Source of the DNA: Bimuria novae-zelandiae CBS 107.79
Taxonomy: Eukaryota > Ascomycota > Dothideomycetes > Pleosporales > Didymosphaeriaceae
Direction of reading: 5' to 3'
Assembly (NCBI GenBank): GCA_010015655.1
Contig: ML976662.1
Location: forward strand, 1 to 18,769
DNA: 18,769 bases
Positions 10,914-18,769 of the stretch are shown piece after piece. Each line of letters starts with the position of its first letter. The first letter of the stretch is position 1. The translations under genes were made by a program, and so were the position numbers. The notes below the pieces were generated by a model. It did not search any database. It saw only the letters and a program-made list of their open reading frames with translations, and was not told the DNA's origin.

Positions 10914-11966
10914 TCATGCTCTGCGTTTAGCTGTGCGATCTGGAAGATCCTCGTCGCCCACTCTCTTTCGCGCCGCCTGCTGACCCTCGCCATCTTCGCC
11001 AGTCGCGGTGTCTCCTGCTACAGCACCAAGCGCATCCCCCAAGCCAATCGACCTACTCGACCTGCGTTTCGCCTTCACTTCCGCCAGACTCGCCTCCCTC
11101 AGAGCAACGTACTCCTCTGTGCGCCGCACATTCTCCACCTTCGTCATCACCCGCCAATTCTCCGGCTTCTCCGTCACCCTCCACTTCCTCCACTGGTCCT
11201 CGTGCATGACGTTCCCGCTGAGTACCACAAACGCACAGCTGTTATACAGCGTATGCACAGCCTGGACAGGCAGCCACTTCGCCCTCAGTTGTCCGTGCTC
11301 TTTGAGCCAATGCGCGACTTTCGCCGGCGTCTTGCACATGTGGCGGATGTGCGGCTCGACATAGATGGTGCGCTGGTCCCAAAAGCTCAAGCCGTCGTCG
11401 TTGACAACGTCAAAAGAGTTCGCGGGGACGAAGGGCGCGGGGTAGGTAGAGGGGCGACGGCGGACGTAGAAGCCATTTTCAGAGAGCTCGAGCGTTTGGC
11501 TGGGGAGTTCTTGGAAGGCGTGTCGGAGGAGAGGTTGCGTGGCCTGGGGCTTTAGCGTTGCGATGGTGGGGTGGGAGAGGATGGCCGTGAGGTGGATGTA
11601 GTTCTCCTCTTGGGTGGAGAGGGTGCGGTAGTGAGATTGGAGCCATTGCACGCTGGAGCTGTTTTGGTGCGCGTAGTCGGTGAATAGGAGCTCTATGCCT
11701 GCGAGTAATTGTGCGAGATACTCTGGGGATGCGGATGGGGTAGCGGGCCTCGAGGTTTTGGCTCCCGCTTGTTCATCGCGGTTTTCCTCCGATGGTGATG
11801 TAGATGTTAGTGCAGCTGAGGTATCATTGGTCTTTTGAATTGCCTCTTCAGGTGGGTTATCACTTGGGCTGGATGCATCGGTAGTGCGTGAGCCTTGCGG
11901 CTTGCCTGGCTTGCGCTTCAGGGTCTCCTTGACGCCCTTGAGCCGGAGAGCGCGGGGAACAAACAT
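10914..11966 (-). CDS. Conserved-looking hypothetical protein, 350 residues, function not recognised
   Basis: This is a single open exon starting with MFVPRALRLKG. I do not recognise a named domain. Residues about 20-80 are low-complexity and rich in Ser, Thr, Pro and Glu. Residues about 85-290 look folded, with many aromatic and Trp residues (QWLQSHYRTLS, NGFYVRRRPSTYPAPF, LSFWDQRTIYVEPHIRHMC, KWRVTEKPENWRVMTKV). The last 70 residues are basic, with a possible nuclear signal (KAKRRSSRS) and an AKRRA end. There is no signal peptide or membrane segment. The gene is head-to-head with the WBP11-type gene, only 251 bp between the two ATGs, so shared regulation is plausible. Strong coding bias and the clean 1,053 bp frame make it a real gene; the role is open. 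Confidence 0.8.
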   Translation of the reverse strand: MFVPRALRLKGVKETLKRKPGKPQGSRTTDASSPSDNPPEEAIQKTNDTSAALTSTSPSEENRDEQAGAKTSRPATPSASPEYLAQLLAGIELLFTDYAHQNSSSVQWLQSHYRTLSTQEENYIHLTAILSHPTIATLKPQATQPLLRHAFQELPSQTLELSENGFYVRRRPSTYPAPFVPANSFDVVNDDGLSFWDQRTIYVEPHIRHMCKTPAKVAHWLKEHGQLRAKWLPVQAVHTLYNSCAFVVLSGNVMHEDQWRKWRVTEKPENWRVMTKVENVRRTEEYVALREASLAEVKAKRRSSRSIGLGDALGAVAGDTATGEDGEGQQAARKRVGDEDLPDRTAKRRA

Positions 11967-12217
11967 GAGTGTGATGCTTGTCCATTAGCTTCGTGAGACG
12001 GCTGACAGGTTTGTAAAGTGAATTGAGATACATGTGGTTATACAGCGCGTCGCATCGCGCTTGCGCGAAACTTGAGCGAGGTCACGTTGCGGCTCCGCTG
12101 AGGTCATGGCCTTGGCGCTATGGCCGAACTTTGGCATCGCGATCAATCGAGCGATTCTGACTTCGCTACACTCTACGATCCACTCTCGCGCTCCTCCCAG
12201 ACCTTGCATATACCACA
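11967..12217. promoter_or_regulatory. Short bidirectional promoter region
   Basis: The 251 bp between two divergent start codons must hold the promoters of both genes. It contains a GC-rich patch with alternating CGCG steps (about 12042-12066: GCGCGTCGCATCGCGC, then TTGCGCG) and no obvious TATA box, as is common for housekeeping genes. Two upstream ATGs for the + gene (12106 and 12120) open frames that overlap its start, so its transcript probably begins after 12122. The -3 A context (ACCACAATGG) at 12218 is good. Confidence 0.5.
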
Positions 12218-13135
12218 ATGGCAAAAGAAAAGAACTTCAACCCCGTGCAAGCCGCAAAGAAAGCCGAGAAGCAGAAGCAGCTCAAGAAGCAAAAAGCCCA
12301 GCTCCAGACACAGCGCACCGAGAAACTCGCCCGTCGTAACCCCGTCCGTATCCAGCGCGATATCGATGCCCTCAAAGAAGCCGAGCAGAGCGGCTCACTA
12401 CGTCCGCATGAGCGCCACCGCCTCGCCGAGCTCGAAAAAGACCTTGCAGCGGTGAACAAGGCGAGGACCGCGCTCGGTGACAAGGCGCCGCAGTTCAAAC
12501 CCGAACGGCGAAACGATGGCGGGGATAGAGGCGGCAGGAGCGGTCGAGGCGGGCGTGGGGGTGTGCTTGGGAAGAGGTCGAGGGACAGGGACAGGAAGAG
12601 TGGTGATGGCGAGGAAAGCAGCGACACAGATGCCGATGTGAGACGTATCCCGATGCCGCGAGATACGCCACCACCGACACCGAGAAGACATGGTCAAGAC
12701 GCACAGGCCGAAGACGGTTCTCCAGAGGCGAAGAAGCCTACGCTCGTGTACGAGGCGGCACCGCAGGTCCGCGATCTCATGAAGGAAGCGACGCGGTTCA
12801 TGCCTGCGGCTGTTGCGCAGAAGATGAAACTGGCAAAGGGTGAAGGCAGATTATTGGAGCCAGAGGAGTTCGATAAGCTGCAACAGGAGGGATACATGAA
12901 TACTAAGAAAGAGGGTGAGGCCGAGGCAGACCCTGAGCTAGACAGGTTTCTGCAGACACAAGAGGCCAAGGAAAATGCAGCCAAAGCGGCAGACGCTGCT
13001 GTGCAAGAAGCGGAATATGAAATGATAGCTGCCGAGGTAAAGGGCGAGGTGAACAACCTCGAAGCCGAAAGCAGGGCTGCTGAGGAAAAACTACGCCAGG
13101 TCGAGATTGAGGAAGTGGAGGATGAGGATTATTGA
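12218..13135 (+). CDS. WBP11-type (WW-domain-binding protein 11) pre-mRNA splicing factor homologue
   Basis: A single exon encodes 305 residues. The N terminus (about 5-83) is the Wbp11 domain: KNFNPVQAAKKAEKQK, then EKLARRNPVRIQRDIDALK and an HERHRLAELEKDL helix. It is followed by an RGG-like stretch (about 101-115), a basic GKRSRDRDRK nuclear-signal-like patch (118-127) and a short Pro-rich segment, PMPRDTPPPTPRR (145-157), of the kind bound by WW domains. The C-terminal third is highly charged and helical, ending in an acidic VEDEDY tail. Human WBP11 binds WW proteins such as PQBP1 and acts in the spliceosome; the fungal protein is shorter, with a reduced Pro-rich region, so a matching nuclear splicing role is inferred. 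The gene converges on the HSP12-type gene with 472 bp between stops. Confidence 0.87.
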   Translation: MAKEKNFNPVQAAKKAEKQKQLKKQKAQLQTQRTEKLARRNPVRIQRDIDALKEAEQSGSLRPHERHRLAELEKDLAAVNKARTALGDKAPQFKPERRNDGGDRGGRSGRGGRGGVLGKRSRDRDRKSGDGEESSDTDADVRRIPMPRDTPPPTPRRHGQDAQAEDGSPEAKKPTLVYEAAPQVRDLMKEATRFMPAAVAQKMKLAKGEGRLLEPEEFDKLQQEGYMNTKKEGEAEADPELDRFLQTQEAKENAAKAADAAVQEAEYEMIAAEVKGEVNNLEAESRAAEEKLRQVEIEEVEDEDY

Positions 13136-13607
13136 GTTATGATACCCCCGTCTGAATTAAGACACGTCCGAAATGCATCAGATCAATCTTTGAGCATGCA
13201 ACGTGTACATCGCCCGTAACAATTCGCGAACGAACCGAGAACTGGCGTCTTACGTTTAGCCACGCCGGACCAACACCAGACAATGAATCAATCACATGAA
13301 CAACAGAAATGATTAACCAAGTACAGTGCCCAGTCGTGTAGGTACAAGGTCAGGTAAGACAGTTCTATTTGACATTGTCTTAGTCCTGTGTTACCCTAGG
13401 ACAAGCAATACAGTGTCTGACAATCACTAGTGTAAAGAAGATCAAGTATTATGATGATTGTTCATTCATTATACTCTCAGCTATAGGGTATACTCGTACA
13501 AGACCAGAGCAGGTGTCCACATCTACTGCTCATGCCATAATCATTCTTGTCGAAGTCGTGAAGAGGAAAGAGTCAAGACCTAAACCACCCGCATCGAGCG
13601 AAGTCGT
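13136..13607. other. Convergent intergenic region
   Basis: The 472 bp hold the 3' ends of the WBP11-type gene (+) and the HSP12-type gene (-). It is relatively AT-rich, as expected for 3' untranslated DNA, with TATT/ATTC-rich patches around 13440-13500. No open frame or RNA gene is supported. Confidence 0.5.
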
Positions 13608-14115
13608 CTATTTCTTGCTGCCAGAGACGGTGTCCTGGACGGACTGAGCGGCATTGCCGAGAGACTCCTGGGCAGAGCCGAGGATACCCTTGCCCTGGTT
13701 CTCAGCGTTGTCGGAACCGCCACGGGTGGCATCGCCGGCCTTCTGGGTGGCGGACTTGTTGCCCTCTAGTGTTGACGTCAGTGCATGATGAATGAAGGTG
13801 GAGAGTCAAGAGACCTACCAGGCTGGACGGCGGAGGCGGCACGGTCGGCCACACCGGAGACAGACTCGGAGGCCTTGTCGAGAGTGGACTTCTGGGAGTC
13901 AGGAGTGACCTTCTCCTTCGCCTGCTCACCGAGTCCCTTGCGGCTACAAGGTGTTAGCGGGGTGTACGATGGATAGAGAGGTTTATAGCGGGAAAGGGTG
14001 ACGAGTAACCCCAGGGTAGACAATACAACATCTAAACTTCGATTGCGAAGGTAGAGGAGTATAGCCAGGATTCAGCTTTACGCGAGAAAGGGAATGCGTA
14101 CCCAATATCAGACAT
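13608..14115 (-). CDS. HSP12: HSP9/HSP12-family heat-shock/stress protein
   Basis: Spliced on the minus strand from exons 14115-14102, 13943-13819 and 13765-13608, it gives 98 residues. The first exon has only 14 nt (M-S-D-I plus two bases of Gly). Intron 1 (158 nt) has donor GTACGC, a CTAAC branch and TTGTAG; intron 2 (53 nt) has GTAGGT and ACTAG. The product begins MSDIGRKGLGEQAKEKVTPD, very close to the start of fission yeast Hsp9 and budding yeast Hsp12 (MSDAGRKGFGE), and keeps DSQKS, VQPEGNKS and DNAENQGKG; it ends GSKK. Length is typical (about 100). These small, hydrophilic, Ala/Gly/Lys-rich proteins fold on membranes and protect cells in heat, osmotic stress and stationary phase. A TATA box lies 117 bases upstream and the leader is CT-rich, then ACCAAC-rich, as in strongly expressed fungal genes. 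I found no AGGGG stress element in the first few hundred upstream bases. Confidence 0.9.
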
Positions 14116-14231
14116 GTCGATGTTTGGTTGGTGTTGGTGTTGGTGATTGAAAGTTTGGTGCTTGGTGCTGAGAGTTGTTTGAGGAGAGCAGAAGTGTGAT
14201 GGAGAAGAAGTGCTGGAGGGACAGAGCAGTG

Positions 14232-14239
14232 TTTATATA
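14232..14239 (-). promoter_or_regulatory. TATA box of the HSP12-type gene
   Basis: The minus strand reads TATATAAA here, 117 bases before the start codon at 14115. It is followed by a CT-rich tract and an ACCAAC-rich leader, the usual order in inducible, strongly expressed ascomycete promoters. Confidence 0.6.
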
Positions 14240-14351
14240 CACAGCGAGGGCTGAGCCTACTTCCTGCAACCAGCAAACAGAGGTATCGGCGTACGCCATC
14301 GGTACGTCATGTCATGGAGTGCGTTTGGTTGAGCGGGCAGGCAGGCACACA

Positions 14352-14547
14352 GTGAGTGACCAACGAGTCTAGAAGCTGCATTGCCTGCGCCCTACCAAAG
14401 TGATGCGGATCTGGATTTCCACTATTGCAAGCGCAAAATGCCATGACGGATGTGCCACTCATCGTGCGTGAACTACCAATAGCGTGGTACTGTGGCGCGC
14501 ATTTGCTTGAACGCAAGAGGCAGCTTGTAGAGTCGTTGGTCACTCAC
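14352..14547. repeat. Imperfect inverted repeat, 28 bp arms
   Basis: The left arm (14352-14379) and the right arm (14520-14547, read on the minus strand) match at 26 of 28 bases. Both begin GTGAGTGACCAACGA; the two mismatches are G/C changes at bases 16 and 21. The spacer is 140 bp (14380-14519). Similarity fades on the inner side (both arms are followed by CTGC...TGCG-like bases) and stops on the outer side. It lies about 240-430 bases upstream of the HSP12-type start codon. I see no transposase and no clear target-site duplication. Confidence 0.8.
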
Positions 14548-16276
14548 ATGCTGTGACATCAGCGGGGTAGATGGCGGGGCCTCAAAGCGTACGCGCCTGT
14601 CACACGACAAGCAACACGGCATACTGTGGGTATACAGCCGCGGCTCGGACAGTATGAACTCATTCTCCTGTTTAACTTTGCCCAACTCGCAACGAGTTTT
14701 CTGGAGAAGCGACTCCAAAATGCCGTCATGGTCTGACGCTATCTATCAGTTGAGGGCCTTCTCACCCCACCAGTGCATCACGCCTTCGCAGACAGCCCGT
14801 TTCCGATTGCTCATCGACGATACCCGTCCCTCGGCTCTGTCGTTTCACCCAGCGGAATGTCATTGGTCTAAAAAGAAGACGTATCTTTTGCGTAACAGCT
14901 TTGCCTAGACCGCGCGGAGCCTCTACAGTACCGTTCCCGATCATTGTCCAGTCGTCCTGTGGAGCGCGTGGGTAGCATAACGGGATGTGGCGAGTGCGTT
15001 CAAGCTCGTAGTTGTGGAAACAGAGCACAACATTTTGAGATGAGTTGCACGAGTACGAATCTGTATCTCGTTGCCAGGCTCTCAGAGAGGTCTTCAAACT
15101 TACACTGGAGTTGAGAATTTCGTGGAGAACATACGACATCGTGATATCGCATTCGCACGACAAACCGGACTCCAAAGCAGTCAATAGAGCAGTCCTAATA
15201 CCTATTGCATCCGCGTGCATGTCGCGCTGGTGACGAAAGGCTGTTCCCAGGAAGTACCTATCACACGACCACGTTTCGGCGCACTGCGCTACCTTCTACA
15301 ACGGTATCCGACTGCGGTCCTATCACCAAGTCACGGCATCTCGACACATGCTTTCCGATACTCAAGCGGAACCGTTAGACTTAAGAACATCCGATTCCCA
15401 CAAGGTCGCACTGGTCGTTCTTCGCGAAGGTACACAACGGCATCGCTACTGCCAGTACGAAGTTTTGCAGCCTCCGGTCGCTGGGTATCATCGCCCGCAA
15501 GATGCTGTTTACAGTCTATGATTACTATCGTTCTTACTCATTACCTTAGGTACCACATATAGGCCCGATGGACGCAGTACATGTACAGCTGACTGGCACG
15601 TACCTGAGGCGGACCGCAACTAGGCGCTCTAACCCGCGATGCTCAAGCTCCATTAGCGAAAGCGCCACATCGCTGGCTCACCCATCACCACCAATCAGCA
15701 TCATCTAGATCCGCCCCACGTTTCAATACTTTCCCGAGCTCGACGGTTCCTGCGATAGGAATATCGATCAATTTCGCGTTTCTAGCGCCGAAACGCTAAT
15801 TATTCAGTTAGTATCGCTATGCCATCGAGCGCTCTCATTAAACGTTTTTATTTTTACTACTGCAATTGCATTGGAGACATTCCACCACTGTTTGGAGGCT
15901 TGATGGCCGTGTGTCTGACTCCAGGGCTGCTGCCAGCACACGAGGGTAATTATGCCTGATCTCGGACGGTTTGTCTTGAAGTCGTGCGAGTGAAAAAAAG
16001 GAGTTCCGTATGCGTCTTGACTAGCTTATTTGTCTAGGGTGCTCTATGCATGGGGCGTAAAACACAGCCAGCTTGGACTCCACACCTCCGGCCGGGCGCA
16101 TGTCTTTTATTGAAATAGGCTTTGGGGTCCGGCCTCGTTTTGGTCATGCTTCAAAGTTTTTGCTACACTGATAAACGGACGCGCTCTTCACTCGTTCGAT
16201 TCGTTCCGGCCGATCGTGTTACCTTCTTTACCATCTTCGGATCCCACAATCGTTTTTGTATAATATTCCTGTCACT

Positions 16277-17384
16277 ATGAAGCCCCAGTTTTCGGTTATA
16301 ATCCCCTTGCTAGCTGCCGGCTCTGCTGTAGCCGACTACACTGAGAACACACACACTGCTATTCAACTCTTGCAAGACAAATTCTACAATGTCGACACTG
16401 GACTCTGGAAAGGCAGCAAAGGCGACCTGTGGTGGCAGTCTGGCCACATCTTGGAGACGATTTCTCGCTTTGGCATCGCAGACGAGTCCTACAAGGCGAC
16501 CGCAATAGATATTGTTGCGAACACGCACGCGAAATCAGGGAACCAAATTGGTTACACAAATTGGCACAACGATTATTACGATGACATGGGGTGGTGGGCG
16601 CAGGGATGGATAGCGGCCTACGATCTTACAGGCGACTCGAAGTACCTTGATACGGCCAAAGATCTATTCGAGGACATGACGGGTGGAGCTCACACTCCCT
16701 GCGGAGGAGCCATCTTTTGGAGTAAAGCGGCAACCGACGTTACCGCAATCTCTAACGAGTTGTTTATGTCGGTGGCTGCACACCTCGCCAGCCGCGTGGG
16801 CGATGGTGAGAAAGAAAACTACAAGAACTGGGCGCGCCAAACGTGGGATTTCATCTGGAACAGCGGCCTCATCAACGGCGATGGCCTTATCAACGACGGT
16901 GTCGACATGAACACTTGCAAGAACAACGGAGAGCCCATTTTCACCTACAACCAGGGTGTCGTCCTCGCTGGTCTGTCAGAGCTAGCAAAGGCTTTCTCGG
17001 ACGGCGGTTTCATCGACGTAGGTGACCCCGAATACACTCCAATCACCATCGAACTGACAGATTCTGCAGCACGCCTACACGCTGGCGAAGGCCTCTCTCG
17101 CCAAACTCACCGAGAATAACATCCTAAACGAGCAGTTCCCCAGCCCGCTCGACGAGCAAGGTTCCATGTTCAAGGGCGGTTTCATCAGCGGCCTGCTCAC
17201 TCTGCACGATAACGAGCCCCAGCAGCAGTTTGCCGACTTCTTCAAGCAGAATGCGGATTCTGTGTGGGACAAGGCGCGGAATGGCGACGGCGTTATTGAG
17301 GATCTCTTCCAGGGCAGCGACAGCGCGAACGCGGCGTCGCATGCTTCCGGTATTGATGTGCTGCTTGCAGCTGCGAGATCATAG
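16277..17384 (+). CDS. Glycoside hydrolase family 76 endo-alpha-1,6-mannanase-like enzyme, secreted
   Basis: Exons 16277-17017 and 17070-17384 give 351 residues. The unspliced frame would read into a stop at 17117-17119 and lose the C-terminal third. The intron has donor GTAGGT and a CTGAC branch at 17054-17058; the acceptor could be 17069 (preferred, 11 bases after the branch) or 17060, which adds Ile-Leu-Gln. The signal peptide is residues 1-19 (MKPQFSVIIPLLAAGSAVA). GH76 marks include the Trp-rich core with DLWWQSGH, the catalytic Asp pair D102-D103 in YYDDMGWW, TPCGGAIFW, NELFMSVAAHLA and FTYNQGVVLAGLSEL. There is no C-terminal hydrophobic GPI-type tail, so it is probably a soluble secreted enzyme and not a Dfg5/Dcw1 wall-anchored form. 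The family cuts alpha-1,6-mannan backbones, in fungal wall remodelling or in using other fungi or yeast as food. The ATG has A at -3. Confidence 0.9.
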
Positions 17385-18069
17385 GTTTAGGGCGATGATT
17401 TGATATCCAGTGCTGTTTTAGGGGTATGATTGGAACAAAGAAGACTAAGATAATGCCAAATAGAACTGCGTTACCCAACTCTATACCTTCACGGCCAGGC
17501 GGGGTGCCTACGCGCATGTGCGATCACTGCCTGGAGACGGGATGCGTGTGTACGAAATGCAGGGCCTTTGTGAGGTTTGATGCTTGCCACCGAGCTGATG
17601 GCTTGTTTTCCTTTGTTTGCCTTTTGTATGGGATTTGCCAGTTACCTGGGAGTTGTCTGCACCTAGGTATATAGGAGATAGCTTACCTCTAGAGGCAGGA
17701 GATTACACACTAGTTATTGGTTCACAGCCTTTGCTACGTGATTCGAGTGTACCTGGGTCGAGAAATGGGTGAGTTTGGGTCGGTGGGGTCGATAGTGGGT
17801 TCAATGGTGGGACGAGGAACTGAACATTGGTTGGCTGCTGAAAAAAGGTCACGTGGACCGCTGCCTGGAGTCAACAAAATGTCCCTTGCCTCATTATATA
17901 ACGGGCCATGATCGCACCACCTCCATCAATCTCTTCGAACTATCATACATACGCATATTTCGTGTGTCTGAACCGTTACCTCTTTTCTACCTCATAATCT
18001 TTGTTGGTCCGTACCTGTGCAGGAGAGGTCCTCAAGGGCAAGTCAGCCTCAAGACGACCAAGCGGCATC
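17385..18069. other. Intergenic region before the F-box-like relic
   Basis: This 685 bp gap lies between two + strand genes. It holds the 3' end of the GH76 transcript and, at its right side, a readable promoter: inverted CCAAT boxes (ATTGG) at 17714-17718 and 17826-17830 and a TATA box at 17895-17901. Open frames here are short and unremarkable. Confidence 0.5.
17895..17901 (+). promoter_or_regulatory. TATA box upstream of the F-box-like relic
   Basis: TATATAA lies 169 bases before the ATG at 18070. An inverted CCAAT box (ATTGG, 17826-17830) sits 65 bases further upstream. The well-formed core promoter suggests that the gene behind it was, or still is, transcribed. Confidence 0.5.
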
Positions 18070-18769
18070 ATGCGCGCAACCCCTCATCTACTCGGGATTC
18101 CGAGGGATATACGAGACAAGATCTACAAGGACTACATTACCGCTGAAGATGGGTACATGTACAACCCGAGTTCGGGCAAGTTGACGACGAACGGACAACC
18201 CTACCTTCTCTCTCTAATGTACACATGCAGGCAGATAGCCAGCGAGATGGGTGAGCCGGCGATCTGCTACCACATTATCAACTTCAAAACTCTACACTCG
18301 AAAGACCTGCGCTTGCGAGCCTTTCGCTACTCTTACCTCTTGGATCTGCTCTGGAGAGAAAAGGGCAAACTCATGGAGAGATGTAGACCGATGATAACAT
18401 GTGAAGATCTACAACAGCTTTCTCAGCGGTATACCCGAATCGTACGTCTCAAACGCGCAGAACTCGGGCGTCCGATAATAAACCTAAGTTAGCATGTAGA
18501 CTTGGGAGCAGAGGCGTATGCGCCACGCCTTCGTCAAAGACTACCTGGAGATCATGTTTTAGAAGCCTCGCGCTCTGGAAGTCGTATCCAGAGGCAATGA
18601 AGACCCTGTAAATCCCTTAGGACTCCTCTCGATGGACTACAAGCTATGGACTATTCCTTGCTACAAAGACCTGGACAGCGCTGCCAACGAATCGAACAGG
18701 ATCCGAACAAGGTGCTTGTTCGTTCGTTCGGCCCACATACAAATGTTCGTTCGTTCGAGACGACTCGAA
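18070..18769 (+). pseudogene. F-box-like protein gene (Pleosporales-type family), broken and partial
   Basis: The ATG at 18070 opens a 140-codon frame starting MRATPHLLGIPRDIRDKIY, the leucine-proline F-box-like beginning that many Dothideomycete proteins of unknown role share. It continues with YNPSSGKL, LSLMYTCRQIASEM and NFKTLHSKDLRLRAFRY, and stops at 18490-18492. Homology-like sequence does not end there. One base off in frame, from about 18500, it resumes with TWEQRRMRHAFVKDYLEIM, meets a TAG at 18560-18562, and goes on with NPLGLLSMDYKLWTIP to the window edge. Relatives keep such a WxIP segment near the end of one continuous reading frame, so at least one frame shift and one nonsense change are inferred. 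The TAG could come from CAG by C-to-T change, as in RIP, but one site proves nothing. The protein family is remembered by style, not confirmed. An intact truncated product of 140 residues could still be made. Confidence 0.6.
18717..18757. repeat. Two copies of a GTTC-repeat 14-mer
   Basis: The 14-mer TGTTCGTTCGTTCG occurs at 18717-18730 and again at 18744-18757, a 27 bp period with an unrelated 13-base spacer. Each copy is itself three GTTC units. It lies inside the decayed tail of the F-box-like gene at the right edge of the window. Confidence 0.8.

Larger units (their letters stand above)
14116..16276. other. Gene-poor 2.16 kb gap between divergent HSP12-type and GH76 genes
   Basis: No gene is supported. 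Apart from the HSP12 promoter at its left end and the GH76 promoter at its right end, it holds an imperfect inverted repeat (14352-14547) and several coding-like minus-strand stretches. One is an ATG-started frame of 152 codons (15220-14762) that contains a GTAAGT donor-like site. Another lies at about 15490-15330 in a different frame. A third is the 81-codon frame at 14718-14473. None matches a family I know, and the frames do not join cleanly. A small hairpin, GCGTTTC with GAAACGC around a 7-base loop, is at 15776-15796. The stretch 15840-16250 is T-rich and probably belongs to the GH76 promoter and leader. Confidence 0.5.

Noticed and set aside
10776..11555. 259-codon + strand frame opposite the unknown protein gene
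   Set aside because: Its Arg/Leu/His/Pro-rich product is the usual antisense image of a GC-rich coding exon; the minus-strand protein has far better features.
12166..12627. 153-codon minus-strand frame opposite the WBP11-type gene
   Set aside because: It is a low-complexity Ser/Pro/Arg shadow of the Lys/Glu/Arg-rich coding sequence.
16190..16215. tRNA-like GTTCGATTC at 16196
   Set aside because: No acceptor stem, D arm or anticodon arm could be paired around it.
1..18769. Secondary-metabolite or other biosynthetic gene cluster
   Set aside because: There is no core synthase, transporter or P450; the lipase, HMG factor and mannanase look like unrelated neighbours.
1..18769. CRISPR array, bacterial operon or transposase
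   Set aside because: No spaced direct repeats of that kind, no ribosome-binding-site-led gene strings and no transposase or reverse transcriptase motifs were seen; the introns show the DNA is eukaryotic.

Overview
The window is nuclear DNA of a filamentous ascomycete. Several signs point that way: 43-158 nt introns with GT...AG ends and CTAAC/CTGAC-type branch sites, compact gene spacing, a HET-domain gene, an HSP9/HSP12-type stress protein, a GH76 mannanase and an HMG-box regulator. The combination, with the degraded F-box-like protein at the right edge, looks most like a Dothideomycete, probably Pleosporales; this is an inference from protein style, not from a search. No rRNA, tRNA, CRISPR array or bacterial-type operon was seen.

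Layout, left to right. 1-722: no supported gene. 723-2021 (+): three-exon, membrane-anchored GDSL-like protein in which the usual nucleophile Ser is Asp. 2521-4653 (+): three-exon HMG-box transcription factor of the Rox1/Rfg1/Ste11 style. 5206-7115 (-): HET-domain gene with at least two reading-frame breaks, called a pseudogene. 8285-10648 (+): two-exon HSL-type alpha/beta hydrolase with membrane-anchor-like N terminus and complete catalytic triad. 10914-11966 (-): conserved-looking protein of unknown function, head-to-head with 12218-13135 (+), a WBP11-type splicing-factor homologue, over a 251 bp shared promoter. 13608-14115 (-): three-exon HSP9/HSP12 stress protein whose first coding exon is only 14 nt. 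14116-16276: a 2.16 kb gene-poor gap with an imperfect 28 bp inverted repeat. 16277-17384 (+): two-exon secreted GH76 endo-alpha-1,6-mannanase-like enzyme. 18070-18769 (+): F-box-like protein gene broken by a stop/frame change and a second stop, running to the window edge.

The genes do not form an obvious pathway or biosynthetic cluster. The central block (lipase, unknown protein, WBP11, HSP12) reads as ordinary core genome. The HET and F-box-like relics mark more dispensable, decaying sequence on either side. I did not find a convincing new multi-gene system. The points most worth checking are the Ser-less GDSL protein, the double frame break in the HET gene, the inverted repeat in the gene-poor gap, and the micro-exon in the HSP12 gene. 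All exon joins were read by eye from splice signals, frame and family expectation, with no transcript support.
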